From contig NZ_JAFG01000006.1 in the NCBI RefSeq assembly GCF_000519305.1, forward strand, positions 1 to 64,000: a stretch of 64,000 nt of DNA, given 5' to 3'. A program made the position numbers and the translations under genes. How positions within the stretch are numbered: the first letter of the stretch is position 1; every line of letters starts with the position of its first letter. The notes beneath the pieces are model-generated. The model was not told the origin of the DNA and searched no databases. It saw nothing but the letters and a program-made list of their open reading frames with translations. The DNA comes from Mesorhizobium ciceri WSM4083 (GTDB taxonomy: Bacteria; Pseudomonadota; Alphaproteobacteria; Rhizobiales; Rhizobiaceae). Shown here one piece after another: positions 44,143 through 52,874 of this stretch.

Positions 44143-44511
44143 TTACTTGGGAGAGGCGAATTGCAACGTGAACACGTTGCCGGCGATGCCTTGCGCCAGC
44201 TTCGCTGAAAAGGTCAGGGGCAGACAATTCTGCAAGGCGGTTGTTGCGGCGTCGACAAAGGATTTTTTCGCCTTGGCATCCCCTTCCACCTTGATGGCTG
44301 TCGGCCTCGGTGGGCCGATCAGCGTGCCGTCCCGCTTGAAGCTGAAGCTCAAGGTGACGCTGGCGGTTCCGGCATCCGCCGGCGGTGTCCAGCATGCCTG
44401 AATGGCGGTCCCGACATCGTTCATGGTGTTCAGTTCAGCCGCATTTGAAGGATGAACGGCGCTCGCCAGCATCACACCCGCAACCGCAACCCGCCTCGCA
44501 ACGCTTTTCAT
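44143..44511 (-). CDS. Secreted protein resembling a TonB C-terminal domain
   Basis: A 122-residue protein with a signal peptide (ends near HPSNA-AEL). The mature part has AIQACWTPPADAGTASVTLSFSF-type sequence (CWTPP...VTLSF), then KRDGTLIGPPRP and AATTALQNCLPLTF, a pattern seen in TonB/TolA C-terminal-like periplasmic proteins. Two Cys residues could pair. GAGG precedes the start. Function not certain. Confidence 0.6.
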   Translation of the reverse strand: MKSVARRVAVAGVMLASAVHPSNAAELNTMNDVGTAIQACWTPPADAGTASVTLSFSFKRDGTLIGPPRPTAIKVEGDAKAKKSFVDAATTALQNCLPLTFSAKLAQGIAGNVFTLQFASPK

Positions 44512-44900
44512 CGCCAGTCCTCGTCCCGCGCCTGACCGACAATCCATGCCGGACTGCCGAAATGGATGGTAGGGCCACCGCCGGCGATGACAATATCTCT
44601 CCGCAAAAGTTGACGCCAAAAAAGCGACAGCGGCGAGGCTTGCGTGGCCTGATCGCTGCTCGATCACGCCCGGCGATAGAGCAATCCCAGGAAAAGTGTG
44701 AAACGGTTTTCCCGGGAAAAGCGCATGGCGCTTCCCTTGGGAATTGCGTCGAACAAAGAGACGGCGTGCGAAAAGCAAAAAGGCCGGCATTGCGCCGACC
44801 TTTCCTATCACTACGACGTTCTGCGCCAGTACATCCGTGGTCGCGGGCCGAAAGCGAATTGCCTGGAGTAAACAGGGCTTTGGTTAACGAATCCTTAACC
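44512..44900. other. Intergenic with rhizobial mosaic-type repeat, no gene seen
   Basis: Around 44,690-44,760 the sequence GGAAAAGTGTGAAACGG followed by TTTTCCCGGGAAAAG and a later CGAACAAAGAG resembles a widespread rhizobial intergenic element. Related stretches occur near 5,596-5,640 and 42,250-42,290. No protein-coding frame is convincing. Confidence 0.4.
44779..44803 (-). terminator. Terminator for the VOC-GST operon
   Basis: 10-bp stem with one mismatch (AAAGGCCGGC / GCCGACCTTT), followed on the minus strand by TTTTTGC. About 100 bp after the GST stop. Confidence 0.65.
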
Positions 44901-45758
44901 TCAGGCCTTGGCCTGCGACTTCACATGGGCGATGTAGCCGCGCACGTCGCCGGCCGGCTCGCTATAGGCCTTGCCGAGCTTCTTCTCGATCGCCGCCACA
45001 TAGTCCTTCGCCCATTTGGGCAAGGCATAGTCGACAACGGCCAGGAATTCGAGCGTCGCCGCCAGCCGGATATCGGCGATCGACGGGTTCTTGCCGCCGA
45101 TGAACGGCTTGCCGTCCCTGAAGAAGCTATGGAAGACCTCCAGCGGCTCGGCAATCGCCGCCATCGCCGCCTTCTGGGCCTCCGACTTCCTGTCGGGGTG
45201 CGCATCGCTGTGGCCGACCTCGCCCGCATATTGCGGGAAGCCGAGCGCCGGATAGGTGGCGCGCGCCACATAGGGGTAGAGCGTGCCGATCAGGTAGAAC
45301 ATGGCACTGTCGACCATCGCCCGCTTGGCCGGCGCCTTCGGATAGAATTTCTCCAGCCGGTGCTTGTTGGCGAGATACTGCATGATGGCGCAGCTTTCCC
45401 ACAGCACGCCTCTGGGGAGGCCCTTGTCCTCGATCATCGGTGTCAAATGGGCGGGGTTTCGCGCCATGAATTCCGGCGAACGTGTGTGGCCCCAGGCATC
45501 GGTCTCGGCATGGTCGAAGCCGGCCGCGCGCGCAAACACCCGCACGGTCATGTTGTTGACGCTGGGCTTCAGCATGCTGAGCTTCAGCGCCGGCTTCTTG
45601 GCCGGCTTGGCCTTGGCCCTGGGCGCGGCTTTTGCCGTCGCCTTCACCGCAGGCCTGGCGGCCGCCTTGGCTTTTGGCTTTGCCGCAGCTTTCGCCGCCG
45701 GCTTGGCGGCAGCTTTGGCCGCGGATTTCCCGGCAGTCTTCGTCGCTGTCTTGGCCAT
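44901..45758 (-). CDS. Glutathione S-transferase with histone-H1-like N-terminal tail
   Basis: A 285-residue protein. Residues about 1-60 are almost only Ala, Lys and Pro in AAAKPAAKA-type repeats, like histone H1 or bacterial AlgP/H1-like tails. From about 62 a GST fold begins (LKLSMLKPSVNNMTVRVFAR...), with the thioredoxin-like part to about 140 (ESCAIMQYLANKH) and the helical domain to the end (SIADIRLAATLEFL). The tail could bind DNA, RNA or other polyanions. The ATG at 45758 has GGGAGG upstream. Operon with the VOC gene, 22 bp away. Confidence 0.82.
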   Translation of the reverse strand: MAKTATKTAGKSAAKAAAKPAAKAAAKPKAKAAARPAVKATAKAAPRAKAKPAKKPALKLSMLKPSVNNMTVRVFARAAGFDHAETDAWGHTRSPEFMARNPAHLTPMIEDKGLPRGVLWESCAIMQYLANKHRLEKFYPKAPAKRAMVDSAMFYLIGTLYPYVARATYPALGFPQYAGEVGHSDAHPDRKSEAQKAAMAAIAEPLEVFHSFFRDGKPFIGGKNPSIADIRLAATLEFLAVVDYALPKWAKDYVAAIEKKLGKAYSEPAGDVRGYIAHVKSQAKA

Positions 45759-45780
45759 ATTAGTCCTCCCTCTGGTCTGT

Positions 45781-46362
45781 TCAGTATGGGTTCTTCGGCG
45801 CCCGATCGTCCGACAAGGTGGCGCGGGAACGCTCGACGAGCGCCTGGATCGCATCGGCGAGATGCACTTCGGCGATGTTGTGGTCGCTACGCGCGACGCG
45901 CAGCCTGTGCGCTTCCATCAGCACATCTGCATGGGTGAAGCCCGCCGGCGGCTCGAAGCGGTAGGACGCCAACTCGATCAGCAGGCCGAGCGGATCCTCG
46001 AAATAGATCGAATCCATGAAACCGCGATCCTTCACGCCGCTATGCTTGATGCCGCGCTCGTCAAGCCGGGAGACCGCCTGGAGGAAGGTGACGCGCGACA
46101 CTGAAAAGGCGATGTGGTGAACACAGCCCGGATCGGTCGGCGTGCGCCGCTTCTCCGGTGTGCGGCTCTCGTCGGTGAAGATGGTGATCAGCCGGCCGTC
46201 GCCGGGATCGAAATAGAGGTGGCTTTCCCTCGGCTTGTCGAGATTGGGCTGTTCGAAGATGAACGGCATGCCGAGCACGCCTTCCCAGAAATCGATAGAG
46301 ATCTGGCGCCCGGCGCCGACCAACGTGATGTGATGGACGCCCTGCGACTGCAGCTTCTGCAT
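45781..46362 (-). CDS. VOC-family (glyoxalase/dioxygenase-like) protein
   Basis: A 193-residue protein with two VOC modules: VHHITLVGAGRQISIDFWEG (first His) and HLYFDPGDGRLITIF; then CVHHIAFSV and YFEDPLGLLIELASY (Glu). These supply the usual metal ligands. A reaction cannot be assigned; operon with a GST suggests electrophile or aromatic metabolism. Confidence 0.8.
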   Translation of the reverse strand: MQKLQSQGVHHITLVGAGRQISIDFWEGVLGMPFIFEQPNLDKPRESHLYFDPGDGRLITIFTDESRTPEKRRTPTDPGCVHHIAFSVSRVTFLQAVSRLDERGIKHSGVKDRGFMDSIYFEDPLGLLIELASYRFEPPAGFTHADVLMEAHRLRVARSDHNIAEVHLADAIQALVERSRATLSDDRAPKNPY

Positions 46363-46535
46363 TGGCCTTCCTCCCCCACGGCATCAAAACTGGCCGTCCG
46401 GACAGCGCGGCGTTCTGCGCGCCGCTGGAGCCGTACCTCAGGATCCGTGACGTGATGCTAATGCAAACAACCCCGCGGCGCCAGAAGCGACGAACGCGGC
46501 GACGCAACGGATAAAGCCGACTGATTGAGTGCGCC

Positions 46536-46572
46536 GTCCGTGCTTCCGATGCCTGGCATCGGAAGCACGGAC
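46536..46572. repeat. Perfect 37-bp hairpin (18-bp arms, 1-bp centre)
   Basis: Left arm 46536-46553 starting GTCCGTGCTTCC, right arm 46555-46572, fully complementary. It lies about 67 bp after the Flp pilin stop and may end that transcript, although no T-run follows. Confidence 0.65.
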
Positions 46573-46638
46573 AGGCTACGCTCTTGGAGGCTGAGGTCGG
46601 CGAATCCGGCCGATAGCCGACCGAATTGATGTACCGAC

Positions 46639-46815
46639 TTACGAGCCGCTGCTGTTGACCGTAGTGCCGACGTTCGTGAAGATCCCGTTGAGCGAATTGC
46701 CAACCGCCCCGGCGCCGGTGATGATCGCCAGCGCGATAAGTGCCGCGATCAAGCCATACTCGATCGCGGTCGCGCCAGACTCGTCCCAAGCGAAACGACA
46801 AGCTATTTTCTGCAT
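46639..46815 (-). CDS. Flp/Fap-family type IVb pilin
   Basis: A 58-residue prepilin. A short basic leader then DESGATAIEYGLIAALIALA, the Flp hallmark, with Gly before the hydrophobic helix and Glu at +5. Processing would be after the Gly in ESG or at the ATAIEY start, by a TadV/CpaA peptidase that is not in the window. GGAGG precedes the ATG. Isolated from a tad/cpa cluster, so it may be a spare pilin for a locus elsewhere. Confidence 0.88.
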   Translation of the reverse strand: MQKIACRFAWDESGATAIEYGLIAALIALAIITGAGAVGNSLNGIFTNVGTTVNSSGS

Positions 46816-47064
46816 TTCAACCTCCTGCAGATACTAAAGCAATAACTAATATACCGCCGTGAGTTGCGGGGGCGTTAAGGTTCTCGGTTTCAGGTCCGTT
46901 AACATTTGCCAGACGAATGAAATGAAGGCCGCAGTGGTTGGCGCCACTGGGATTTTCAAGGCTGCGGCTACCTGTGCAGAGCTGGTTTCCCGAACGCCGC
47001 AGTATCGAGGGTCGTCGACTTCAGAAACGAAATCGACGGCAGCCTGCAAATTTTTTCGAAAACT

Positions 47065-47111
47065 TGGTACGCCCAAGGGGAATCGAACCCCTGTTCCCGC
47101 CGTGAGAGGGC
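47065..47111 (-). other. Attachment site: 3' part of tRNA-Glu(CTC)
   Basis: On the minus strand this reads from GCCCTCTCACGGCGGG (anticodon loop with CTC and 3' stem) through the T-arm AGGGGTTCGATTCCCCT to the acceptor strand TGGGCGT and ACCA. The tRNA's 5' half is missing: upstream sequence no longer pairs. This is what a tyrosine integrase leaves when an element inserts into a tRNA 3' end. The integrase starts 172 bp away. The intact tRNA-Glu should be at the other end of the element, beyond 64 kb. Confidence 0.82.
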
Positions 47112-47282
47112 CAAGACAGGCATATTCAATACCCGCTTTCGTTCACGCGCGTCCACGCGCGTTCCCGTAAAAGCCTTGAAAAACAACAATCGCTTGCATC
47201 ATTCGTCCACTCATGTTTTTGTGCGTCCGCGGATGTATTTCGGGACCAATTTCGGGACCAAATAGATAGCAAGGAATGCCGG

Positions 47283-48665
47283 ATGGCACGCACTAGGGTC
47301 GACGCCCAAATCACCACACGCAACGCGCGCAAACAGCTCAAGCCGAGGAAGAAGCCCTACTGTCGATCTCTCGGCCCCACCGTCGCCATCGGGTACCAGA
47401 GGAAGCAGCGTGGCGGCGTCTGGCAGGTCGTCCAGTCACTCGGCAGCAAGCGATATCGCGTGGAGCAGATAGGCATCGCCGATGACTTCCTTGAGGCCAA
47501 TGGCGTGAATGTCTACGACTTCGAGCAGGCGAAGAGTGCTGCTGTTGCCAGGATCGCATCATGGCACGCCGATGATCGCGCTTCAGCCGATGGTCCGGCT
47601 CCGACCGTGCGATCGGCGGTCGAGATCTACATGGAAATGCAGGAGGCCCGGGAACGTGCTGTGCAGGGCAAGGGTAGGTTACGTGGAGATGCACGGCTCA
47701 GGCTTTCAAGGCACGTCCTCTCCGATGTTGTTGCCGACATAGTGCTGCACACCTTGAAGGAAGCGGATCTGGCCCGGTGGCGTGATCGACGCTCGGTAAA
47801 CCTCTCTGTGTCCACGGTTCGCCGCATCGTCAATGATTTAAAGGCTGCTCTCAACGCTGCTGCTGTCAAACATCGCCCTCAGCTTCCCCCGGACATGGCG
47901 ATCATCATCAAGAACGGTTTGTCGGCTGGAGAAGCAGCGCCGCCGCTTGCCCGCGACCAAGCCGCGCTTCCTGACGCCGACATCCGCAGGATCATCGAAG
48001 CAGCCAGGACAGTCGATACCGAAGACGACTGGGACGGCGATCTCTTGCGCATGATCCTGGTGCTCTCCGCCACCGGAGCCCGCTTCTCACAGGTCGCGCG
48101 CATGACCGTGAGCGATGTCCAGGCCTCCCAGAGCAGGCTCATGGTGCCAACGAGCCGGAAGGGCCGAGGGACCAAGAACACCACGCACATCGGAGTTCGT
48201 GTTGGAGCCGACGTCATCGCCCTGTTGCATCCGGCCATCGCGGGAAGACGCCGCGGCGAGCCGTTGCTTGAACGTTGGCGCCATGTCCAGGCGAAAGGTA
48301 CGGAAACACAACCGCCGCGATGGGTACGGAACACGCGTGGCCCGTGGGGTGCCGCGACTGAGCTGACCCGCCCGTGGCTTGAGATCGTGACCCGCGCAGG
48401 GTTTCCGTCCGAGGTGGTGCCCTATGCCTTGCGACATTCCTCGATTGTCCGCCAGCTTAGAGCCGGTCTTCCGGTGCGCCTGGTCGCCGCGCTTCACGAC
48501 ACAAGCACCGCCATGATCGAGCGACACTATGCCTCCGCCATCGTCGACATGCTCGATGATCTCTCGGCGGGGGCCGTCATTCCGTTGATCGGCGGCCAAC
48601 CGATGAACCACCTGGCGCCGCTTCGTCGGTCAGCCAATGAAGTTGCCGGTGTTGCTGTCCTGTGA
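47283..48665 (+). CDS. Tyrosine-type site-specific integrase
   Basis: A 460-residue recombinase. The N-terminal arm-binding and SAM-like domains cover about 1-215; the catalytic domain follows, with Arg in SATGARFSQVARM, the HxxR box in YALRHSSIVRQL, and the Tyr nucleophile in IERHYAS. AAGGA lies 8 bases before the ATG. It faces away from the attachment site into the island, and should integrate and excise it at tRNA-Glu. Confidence 0.9.
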   Translation: MARTRVDAQITTRNARKQLKPRKKPYCRSLGPTVAIGYQRKQRGGVWQVVQSLGSKRYRVEQIGIADDFLEANGVNVYDFEQAKSAAVARIASWHADDRASADGPAPTVRSAVEIYMEMQEARERAVQGKGRLRGDARLRLSRHVLSDVVADIVLHTLKEADLARWRDRRSVNLSVSTVRRIVNDLKAALNAAAVKHRPQLPPDMAIIIKNGLSAGEAAPPLARDQAALPDADIRRIIEAARTVDTEDDWDGDLLRMILVLSATGARFSQVARMTVSDVQASQSRLMVPTSRKGRGTKNTTHIGVRVGADVIALLHPAIAGRRRGEPLLERWRHVQAKGTETQPPRWVRNTRGPWGAATELTRPWLEIVTRAGFPSEVVPYALRHSSIVRQLRAGLPVRLVAALHDTSTAMIERHYASAIVDMLDDLSAGAVIPLIGGQPMNHLAPLRRSANEVAGVAVL

Positions 48666-49043
48666 GCACCAAGCTCCTTGCACACCATAGGCGAGATGGC
48701 GTCGTGGCATAGTCAACAAAACTCGGCTGCGGACAAAGAGCGAAGCCGAAATCGACCTATCGATGCAAGGGTGTCGAGGTCGCACATTGCCGGATATGGG
48801 TATGAGTCGGGCCAGCTCTGTGGATAGTGGGGAAAACGCGCTCAGATCCAATCCCGAGTTAAAACTCACGTACGGGTAGCTCCAGAAGCTCTATCGGCAA
48901 AATGAATCCGCAGAACCCCTCTCTATCGTTATTGATGAATGGCGCGGGGTTCCCGGATGGCTTTTTACGCCAGTGTCCTTGTTTACAGCCATCCAAACAT
49001 GTCTATTGATTCCGCTGGCTCACTTTCCAGATGAGGCAGCTTC
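48666..49043. other. Intergenic, no gene seen
   Basis: Between int and the excisionase-like gene. A 12-bp inverted repeat, GAGTT-AA-AACTC (48856-48867), could be a binding site for the downstream DNA-binding protein. No convincing coding frame. Confidence 0.4.
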
Positions 49044-49322
49044 ATGGCTTTTCCCAATGTTCCCGGCGAGTTGCCGTTGGCCTCGGTGGCTTCACGCCCC
49101 CGGCTGGCGACTGATGTACCCGGCGCCGTAGATTACACCGGCCAAAGCCGCGCACAGCTCTACAAGGACATGCGCACAGGCCGGCTGCCCGCCTACAAAA
49201 ACGGCGCGCGCACCATCCTCTTCTATGACGATCTCGATTCCTACATGCGCGCCTTGCCGCGCGCGAAGTTCAGGCCCGTTGGCGACGAAAAAAACGACGC
49301 CAAAACGCAGTCGGCGCGCTGA
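49044..49322 (+). CDS. Excisionase/AlpA-like winged-helix DNA-binding protein
   Basis: A 92-residue protein. The central region TGQSRAQLYKDMRTGRLPAY followed by KNGARTILFYDDLDSYM has the MerR/excisionase-like pattern (helix-turn-helix, then a wing and a strand ending in a short helix). It probably directs integrase towards excision or controls element genes. First of a run of closely spaced genes (14 bp to the next). Confidence 0.7.
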   Translation: MAFPNVPGELPLASVASRPRLATDVPGAVDYTGQSRAQLYKDMRTGRLPAYKNGARTILFYDDLDSYMRALPRAKFRPVGDEKNDAKTQSAR

Positions 49323-49336
49323 GCGGAGAGCCAGTC

Positions 49337-49885
49337 ATGGGCCGGCTCAATCCGAAATTCGAACGCATCTCCTCCGATTTCTACGCGACCCCAGCTCGGG
49401 CACTGCCGCCGTTGTTGCCGCTCTTGGAGCCGCAGACGCAGTATGTCGAGCCGGCCGCCGGCAATGGCGCCATGATCGATCTGCTCGCCCAGCATGGGCA
49501 TCTCTGCCTGGCCGCCTTCGACATTGACCCGCACCGCAACGACATCGCCGAACGCAACGCGCTAGACCTCGATGAGGCCGACATTGGTAAGGCGACGATT
49601 TTCCTGACCAATCTACCGTGGTCCTGGCCGGTCTTCCCGCAACTGGTCAAGCACCTCATTGCGCTACGCCCACTATGGACGCTGGCGCCGGCCCGTTTCG
49701 CTCATGCCTCCCGCTCGAAGGTGCTGATGAGCTTTTGCAGCCATATTCTCTGCGTGCCGCGTCTGAAATGGTTTCCCGAAAGCCCGCATGCCGGAACGCA
49801 GGACACGGTCTGGCTTCGGTTCGACGAGAGCCATCAGGGCGGACCTCACTTCTATCCGCGTGAAACGGAAGGATGGCGCCGATGA
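49337..49885 (+). CDS. Phage-type SAM-dependent methyltransferase-like protein
   Basis: A 182-residue protein. Motif I is QYVEPAAGNGAMIDLL and a motif IV-like TNLPWSW takes the place of NPPY/DPPY. The first part, FERISSDFYATPARALPPLL, is typical of phage-encoded N6-adenine-type methyltransferase-like proteins. It could modify element DNA; activity is not certain, as the catalytic tetrapeptide is atypical. It overlaps the next gene by four bases. Confidence 0.7.
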   Translation: MGRLNPKFERISSDFYATPARALPPLLPLLEPQTQYVEPAAGNGAMIDLLAQHGHLCLAAFDIDPHRNDIAERNALDLDEADIGKATIFLTNLPWSWPVFPQLVKHLIALRPLWTLAPARFAHASRSKVLMSFCSHILCVPRLKWFPESPHAGTQDTVWLRFDESHQGGPHFYPRETEGWRR

Positions 49886-50184
49886 TCGACTTTGCCGCCA
49901 TCAACAGCGCCGCGCTTCCGTTCTTGCCAACACTGCTGGATCGATGGGCGCCCGGTGGCCACACAATGGGCCGCGAATATGTCGTCCGGAACCCGACGCG
50001 GAAAGACCGCCGCACAGGCTCGTTCCGGATCAACCTCGTCACAGGTCGCTGGGCTGACTTCGCGACCGGAGACGCGGGCGGCGATGTCATTGCGCTGGCG
50101 GCCTATCTTCACGACCTCAGCCAAGCGGAAGCGGCGAGGTGCATCGCCGATATGCTGGGCATTGCGCAAGGGACAAGGCCATGA
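49882..50184 (+). CDS. Primase-type N-terminal domain protein (split primase)
   Basis: A 100-residue protein. The block NPTRKDRRTGSFRINLVTGR followed by WADFATGDAGGDVIALAAYL resembles the DNA-primase CHC2 region (the fold, with GSF...WxDF...GDVI) but lacks the zinc Cys/His residues. It overlaps the following TOPRIM/DUF3987 gene by four bases, so the two probably act as one replication initiator. Start is the ATG at 49882, in the ATGA overlap. Confidence 0.72.
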   Translation: MIDFAAINSAALPFLPTLLDRWAPGGHTMGREYVVRNPTRKDRRTGSFRINLVTGRWADFATGDAGGDVIALAAYLHDLSQAEAARCIADMLGIAQGTRP

Positions 50185-52370
50185 GCGGTGAACCCTTCGC
50201 GCCTCTCGGCGACGAGCCCCTGCGCCCAAAAGTAAATCGCGTATCCAGGGACGACTGGGTACCCATCCTTCCGGTTCCGGACCATTCGTCGAAGCTCACC
50301 AAGGCCTTGATCGAACGGTTCACGCCGGACGGCGCTTCATTCACCGCTGACTGGCCCTACCACGACGCCGAAGGCAGGTTGCTCGGCTATATCGCGCGCT
50401 ACGATCGCGCGGCCAATGGTGCGAAGCCGAAGAAGGAGTTTAGGCCCTTCACCTACTGCCAGAGCCCGGAGGGCAAGCGCGAGTGGCGATGCAAGGGCTT
50501 CCCCGAGCCACGGCCCCTCTATGGGATTGATCGTCTTCGTGCCCGGCCCAATGCGCCGGTCATTGTCGTGGAAGGCGAGAAGAAGGTCGACGCCGCGAAC
50601 AAACGCATTCCAGATCATGTGGCCGTATCTCCGCCAAACGGATCGAAGTCCGCCAAGAAGGCCGATTGGAGTCCGCTCGCAGGGCGCGAGGTAATCATCT
50701 GGCCCGACGCCGACGCTCCCGGCACGGCCTTTGCTGATGACGTGGCCGAGATGCTCCGGCGGGCAGGAGCATCGTCAATCCGCACCGTTCGGCTTCCGGA
50801 GGGCCTGCACGATGGCTGGGACTTGGCCGACGATCTGCCAGACGGTTTTGACGAGGCTGACCTCGCCGCAATGCTGACCGCGGCGGAAGCTGCTACTGAC
50901 GGCTGGCAAGACATTCAGCCGATCATCTCCACGCTGCCGCCCGTCCCGCCGCTTACCCGTGAAATGCTACCCTCTGCCGTTTGCGCCTATGTCTTCGACA
51001 TCTCCGAACGACAGCAGGCGCCGCCAGATTTTGCGGCAGTAACCGCCTTGTGTGCCACAGCCGCCGTGGTCGGCAACCGCGTTGTTATGGCACCGAAGCA
51101 GAAGGACAATTGGGAAGAGGCGCCGAACATATGGGGTGCACTCATTGGTTCGCCCAGCGTGGGTAAGACGCCCTCCTTGAAGGCAGCATTGGGGCCGGTT
51201 TACGCCATCCAGGACCTCATGCGCGAAGCATGGCAGCAAGGGGTAAAGCTTTCGGACGTGGATGAGATGCTGGCCGAGCTCAGCAAAAAGGACGTCGAAG
51301 CAAAAGCCAAGCAGGCGATCAAAAAGGGCAATCGTGACGAGGCCAAGAACCTCCTGGCCCGCATTTCGAACGATGACAAGGAAGACAAACAGTCCTGTCC
51401 GCGCCTCGCTGTCAACGACGCCACCGTGGAAAAGCTGGGCGAGTTGCTGAAGGAAAACCCTCGCGGCCTTCTGCACATCCGCGACGAGCTTTCAGGCTTG
51501 CTGGCTCGCCTTGAAAAAGATGAGTTCCAATCCGAGCGAGCTTTTTACCTCGAATGCTACAACGGTCTGGGAAGCTACACTTTTGACCGAATTAGCCGAG
51601 GCACGATCTACATTCAGAAATGCACCCTCAGCATCATCGGTGGCATCCAGCCCTCAAGATTGGCACCGATAGTCCGCGCCGCGACTACTGGTTCCAATAA
51701 TGATGGCCTGATCCAGCGCTTCCAACTGGCTGTATGGCCCGACCCATTTCCTGAATGGAGATGGGTCGACCAGCATCCCGACCGCTCGGCCCGTGAAGCC
51801 TACGAAACCGTATTCCAGCGACTTGACGAGGATCCGCTTGGCAGCACGGACAACCCGACTGTCTATCGCTTCTCAGCTGCCGCGCAAGACATGTTCCGGC
51901 GATGGATCGAAGAGCTTCACGCCGAGATCCGCAACGGCCAGCACTCCGAAATTATGCAAAGCCACCTCATGAAGCTGCCAACGTCCATAGCTCGGCTGGC
52001 CCTGCTGTTCGAGTTGATCGACGGCGGCCGTTTTGAGGTTGGGCAGAAGGCAACTGCAATGGCGCTTACGTGGGCCAAATATCTGCGGGGGCACGCCAAC
52101 CGCATCTATGGCGCAGGTGCTGCAATGGCCGAGGATGGGGCGAGGCTCATCATCGAGCGGCGTGACCAGTTGCCTGCGGAGTTCAGCGTAAGAGACGTCC
52201 AGCGCAAGAACTGGGCAGGCCTGTCCGACCGCGACGCGGTGGTGGCGGCGATCGAGCTTCTGGTGACAACCAACCATTGCCGAGAAATCCCCAAGCCTAC
52301 CGGATTCGCAGGCGGAAGGCCGACATCGACATTCGAGTGGAACCCTAGGCTGGAAGGAGGAACGACCTGA
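50181..52370 (+). CDS. TOPRIM plus DUF3987 primase/helicase-like protein
   Basis: A 729-residue protein. A TOPRIM domain (about 115-215) shows VIVVEGEKKVDAA (Glu) and EVIIWPDADAPG (the DxD). A DUF3987 domain (about 260-600) has a P-loop-like ALIGSPSVGKTPSLKAAL and later RGLLHIRDELSGLLARLEKD. This is the replication protein type of satellites and integrative elements. The split CHC2-like gene precedes it, and a long palindrome follows the stop, a possible origin. Confidence 0.82.
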   Translation: MSGEPFAPLGDEPLRPKVNRVSRDDWVPILPVPDHSSKLTKALIERFTPDGASFTADWPYHDAEGRLLGYIARYDRAANGAKPKKEFRPFTYCQSPEGKREWRCKGFPEPRPLYGIDRLRARPNAPVIVVEGEKKVDAANKRIPDHVAVSPPNGSKSAKKADWSPLAGREVIIWPDADAPGTAFADDVAEMLRRAGASSIRTVRLPEGLHDGWDLADDLPDGFDEADLAAMLTAAEAATDGWQDIQPIISTLPPVPPLTREMLPSAVCAYVFDISERQQAPPDFAAVTALCATAAVVGNRVVMAPKQKDNWEEAPNIWGALIGSPSVGKTPSLKAALGPVYAIQDLMREAWQQGVKLSDVDEMLAELSKKDVEAKAKQAIKKGNRDEAKNLLARISNDDKEDKQSCPRLAVNDATVEKLGELLKENPRGLLHIRDELSGLLARLEKDEFQSERAFYLECYNGLGSYTFDRISRGTIYIQKCTLSIIGGIQPSRLAPIVRAATTGSNNDGLIQRFQLAVWPDPFPEWRWVDQHPDRSAREAYETVFQRLDEDPLGSTDNPTVYRFSAAAQDMFRRWIEELHAEIRNGQHSEIMQSHLMKLPTSIARLALLFELIDGGRFEVGQKATAMALTWAKYLRGHANRIYGAGAAMAEDGARLIIERRDQLPAEFSVRDVQRKNWAGLSDRDAVVAAIELLVTTNHCREIPKPTGFAGGRPTSTFEWNPRLEGGTT

Positions 52371-52401
52371 AGAAAATTCAAATACTTGGCAAGGAAGATA
52401 C

Positions 52402-52457
52402 TGACAAAACCGACAAAACTCCAGCCTCCTGGAATTGGAGTTTTGTCGGTTTTGTCA
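52402..52457. repeat. Perfect 22-bp-arm palindrome with iteron-like halves
   Basis: Left arm 52402-52423 and right arm 52436-52457, fully complementary, 12-nt spacer. Each arm has two tandem copies of the 8-mer GACAAAAC (followed by C or T). It lies 31 bp after the replication-protein stop. It could be a replication origin, a terminator or a conserved satellite sequence. The reading frame through it encodes DTDKTDKT, so an overlapping small gene is also possible. Confidence 0.6.
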
Positions 52458-52497
52458 CCCTCGTCTTGAGGCGTTTTTCGATTTATTGGAGCCGACG

Positions 52498-52686
52498 ATG
52501 CCAAAACGGCGAAGCTGGACCTGCCCGAAATGCAGGCGCACGACCTACCATTCCGATGATATCCGCTGGCGCTACTGTCCTTGGTGCAACGATCCCAACG
52601 AGCGCCGGCCTCCCCTGCGTTGCCCCAAGCCACGACCATTGCCGCCAGGTTCGCCAGAGGCACACAATGAGAAGGAATTCGCATGA
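52498..52686 (+). CDS. Zinc-ribbon protein (62 aa)
   Basis: MPKRRSWTCPKCRRTTYHSD followed by RYCPWCN: two CxxC knuckles, a rubredoxin-like zinc ribbon, and a Pro-rich tail. GGAG precedes the ATG. A probable DNA- or protein-binding accessory of the replication module. Confidence 0.6.
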   Translation: MPKRRSWTCPKCRRTTYHSDDIRWRYCPWCNDPNERRPPLRCPKPRPLPPGSPEAHNEKEFA

Positions 52687-52874
52687 CGGCATCGCGCTTG
52701 TCGTCCGTCAGCTGGGCCATCGGACCGTGAGGTGGCAGCCGGTCGCGTATTGAGGTAAGCTGGCTATGCCAATCCTTCGAAACCAATGCCACGAGCACTT
52801 TGCGCAAGGTCTCGCTAAGGCCTGAGCGGCTTTCTGTGGCGTTAGGAAAGCGGTTGCGGTATCGTGATACCACC

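Noticed and set aside
47065..47111. tmRNA 3' end
   Set aside because: The T-arm fits several tRNAs, but the CTC anticodon loop with the GGCGG stem half and the TGGGCGT acceptor fits tRNA-Glu(CTC). No tmRNA tag sequence is present.
48630..48869. Small minus-strand ORF after the integrase
   Set aside because: No ribosome site, and its composition looks random; treated as non-coding.
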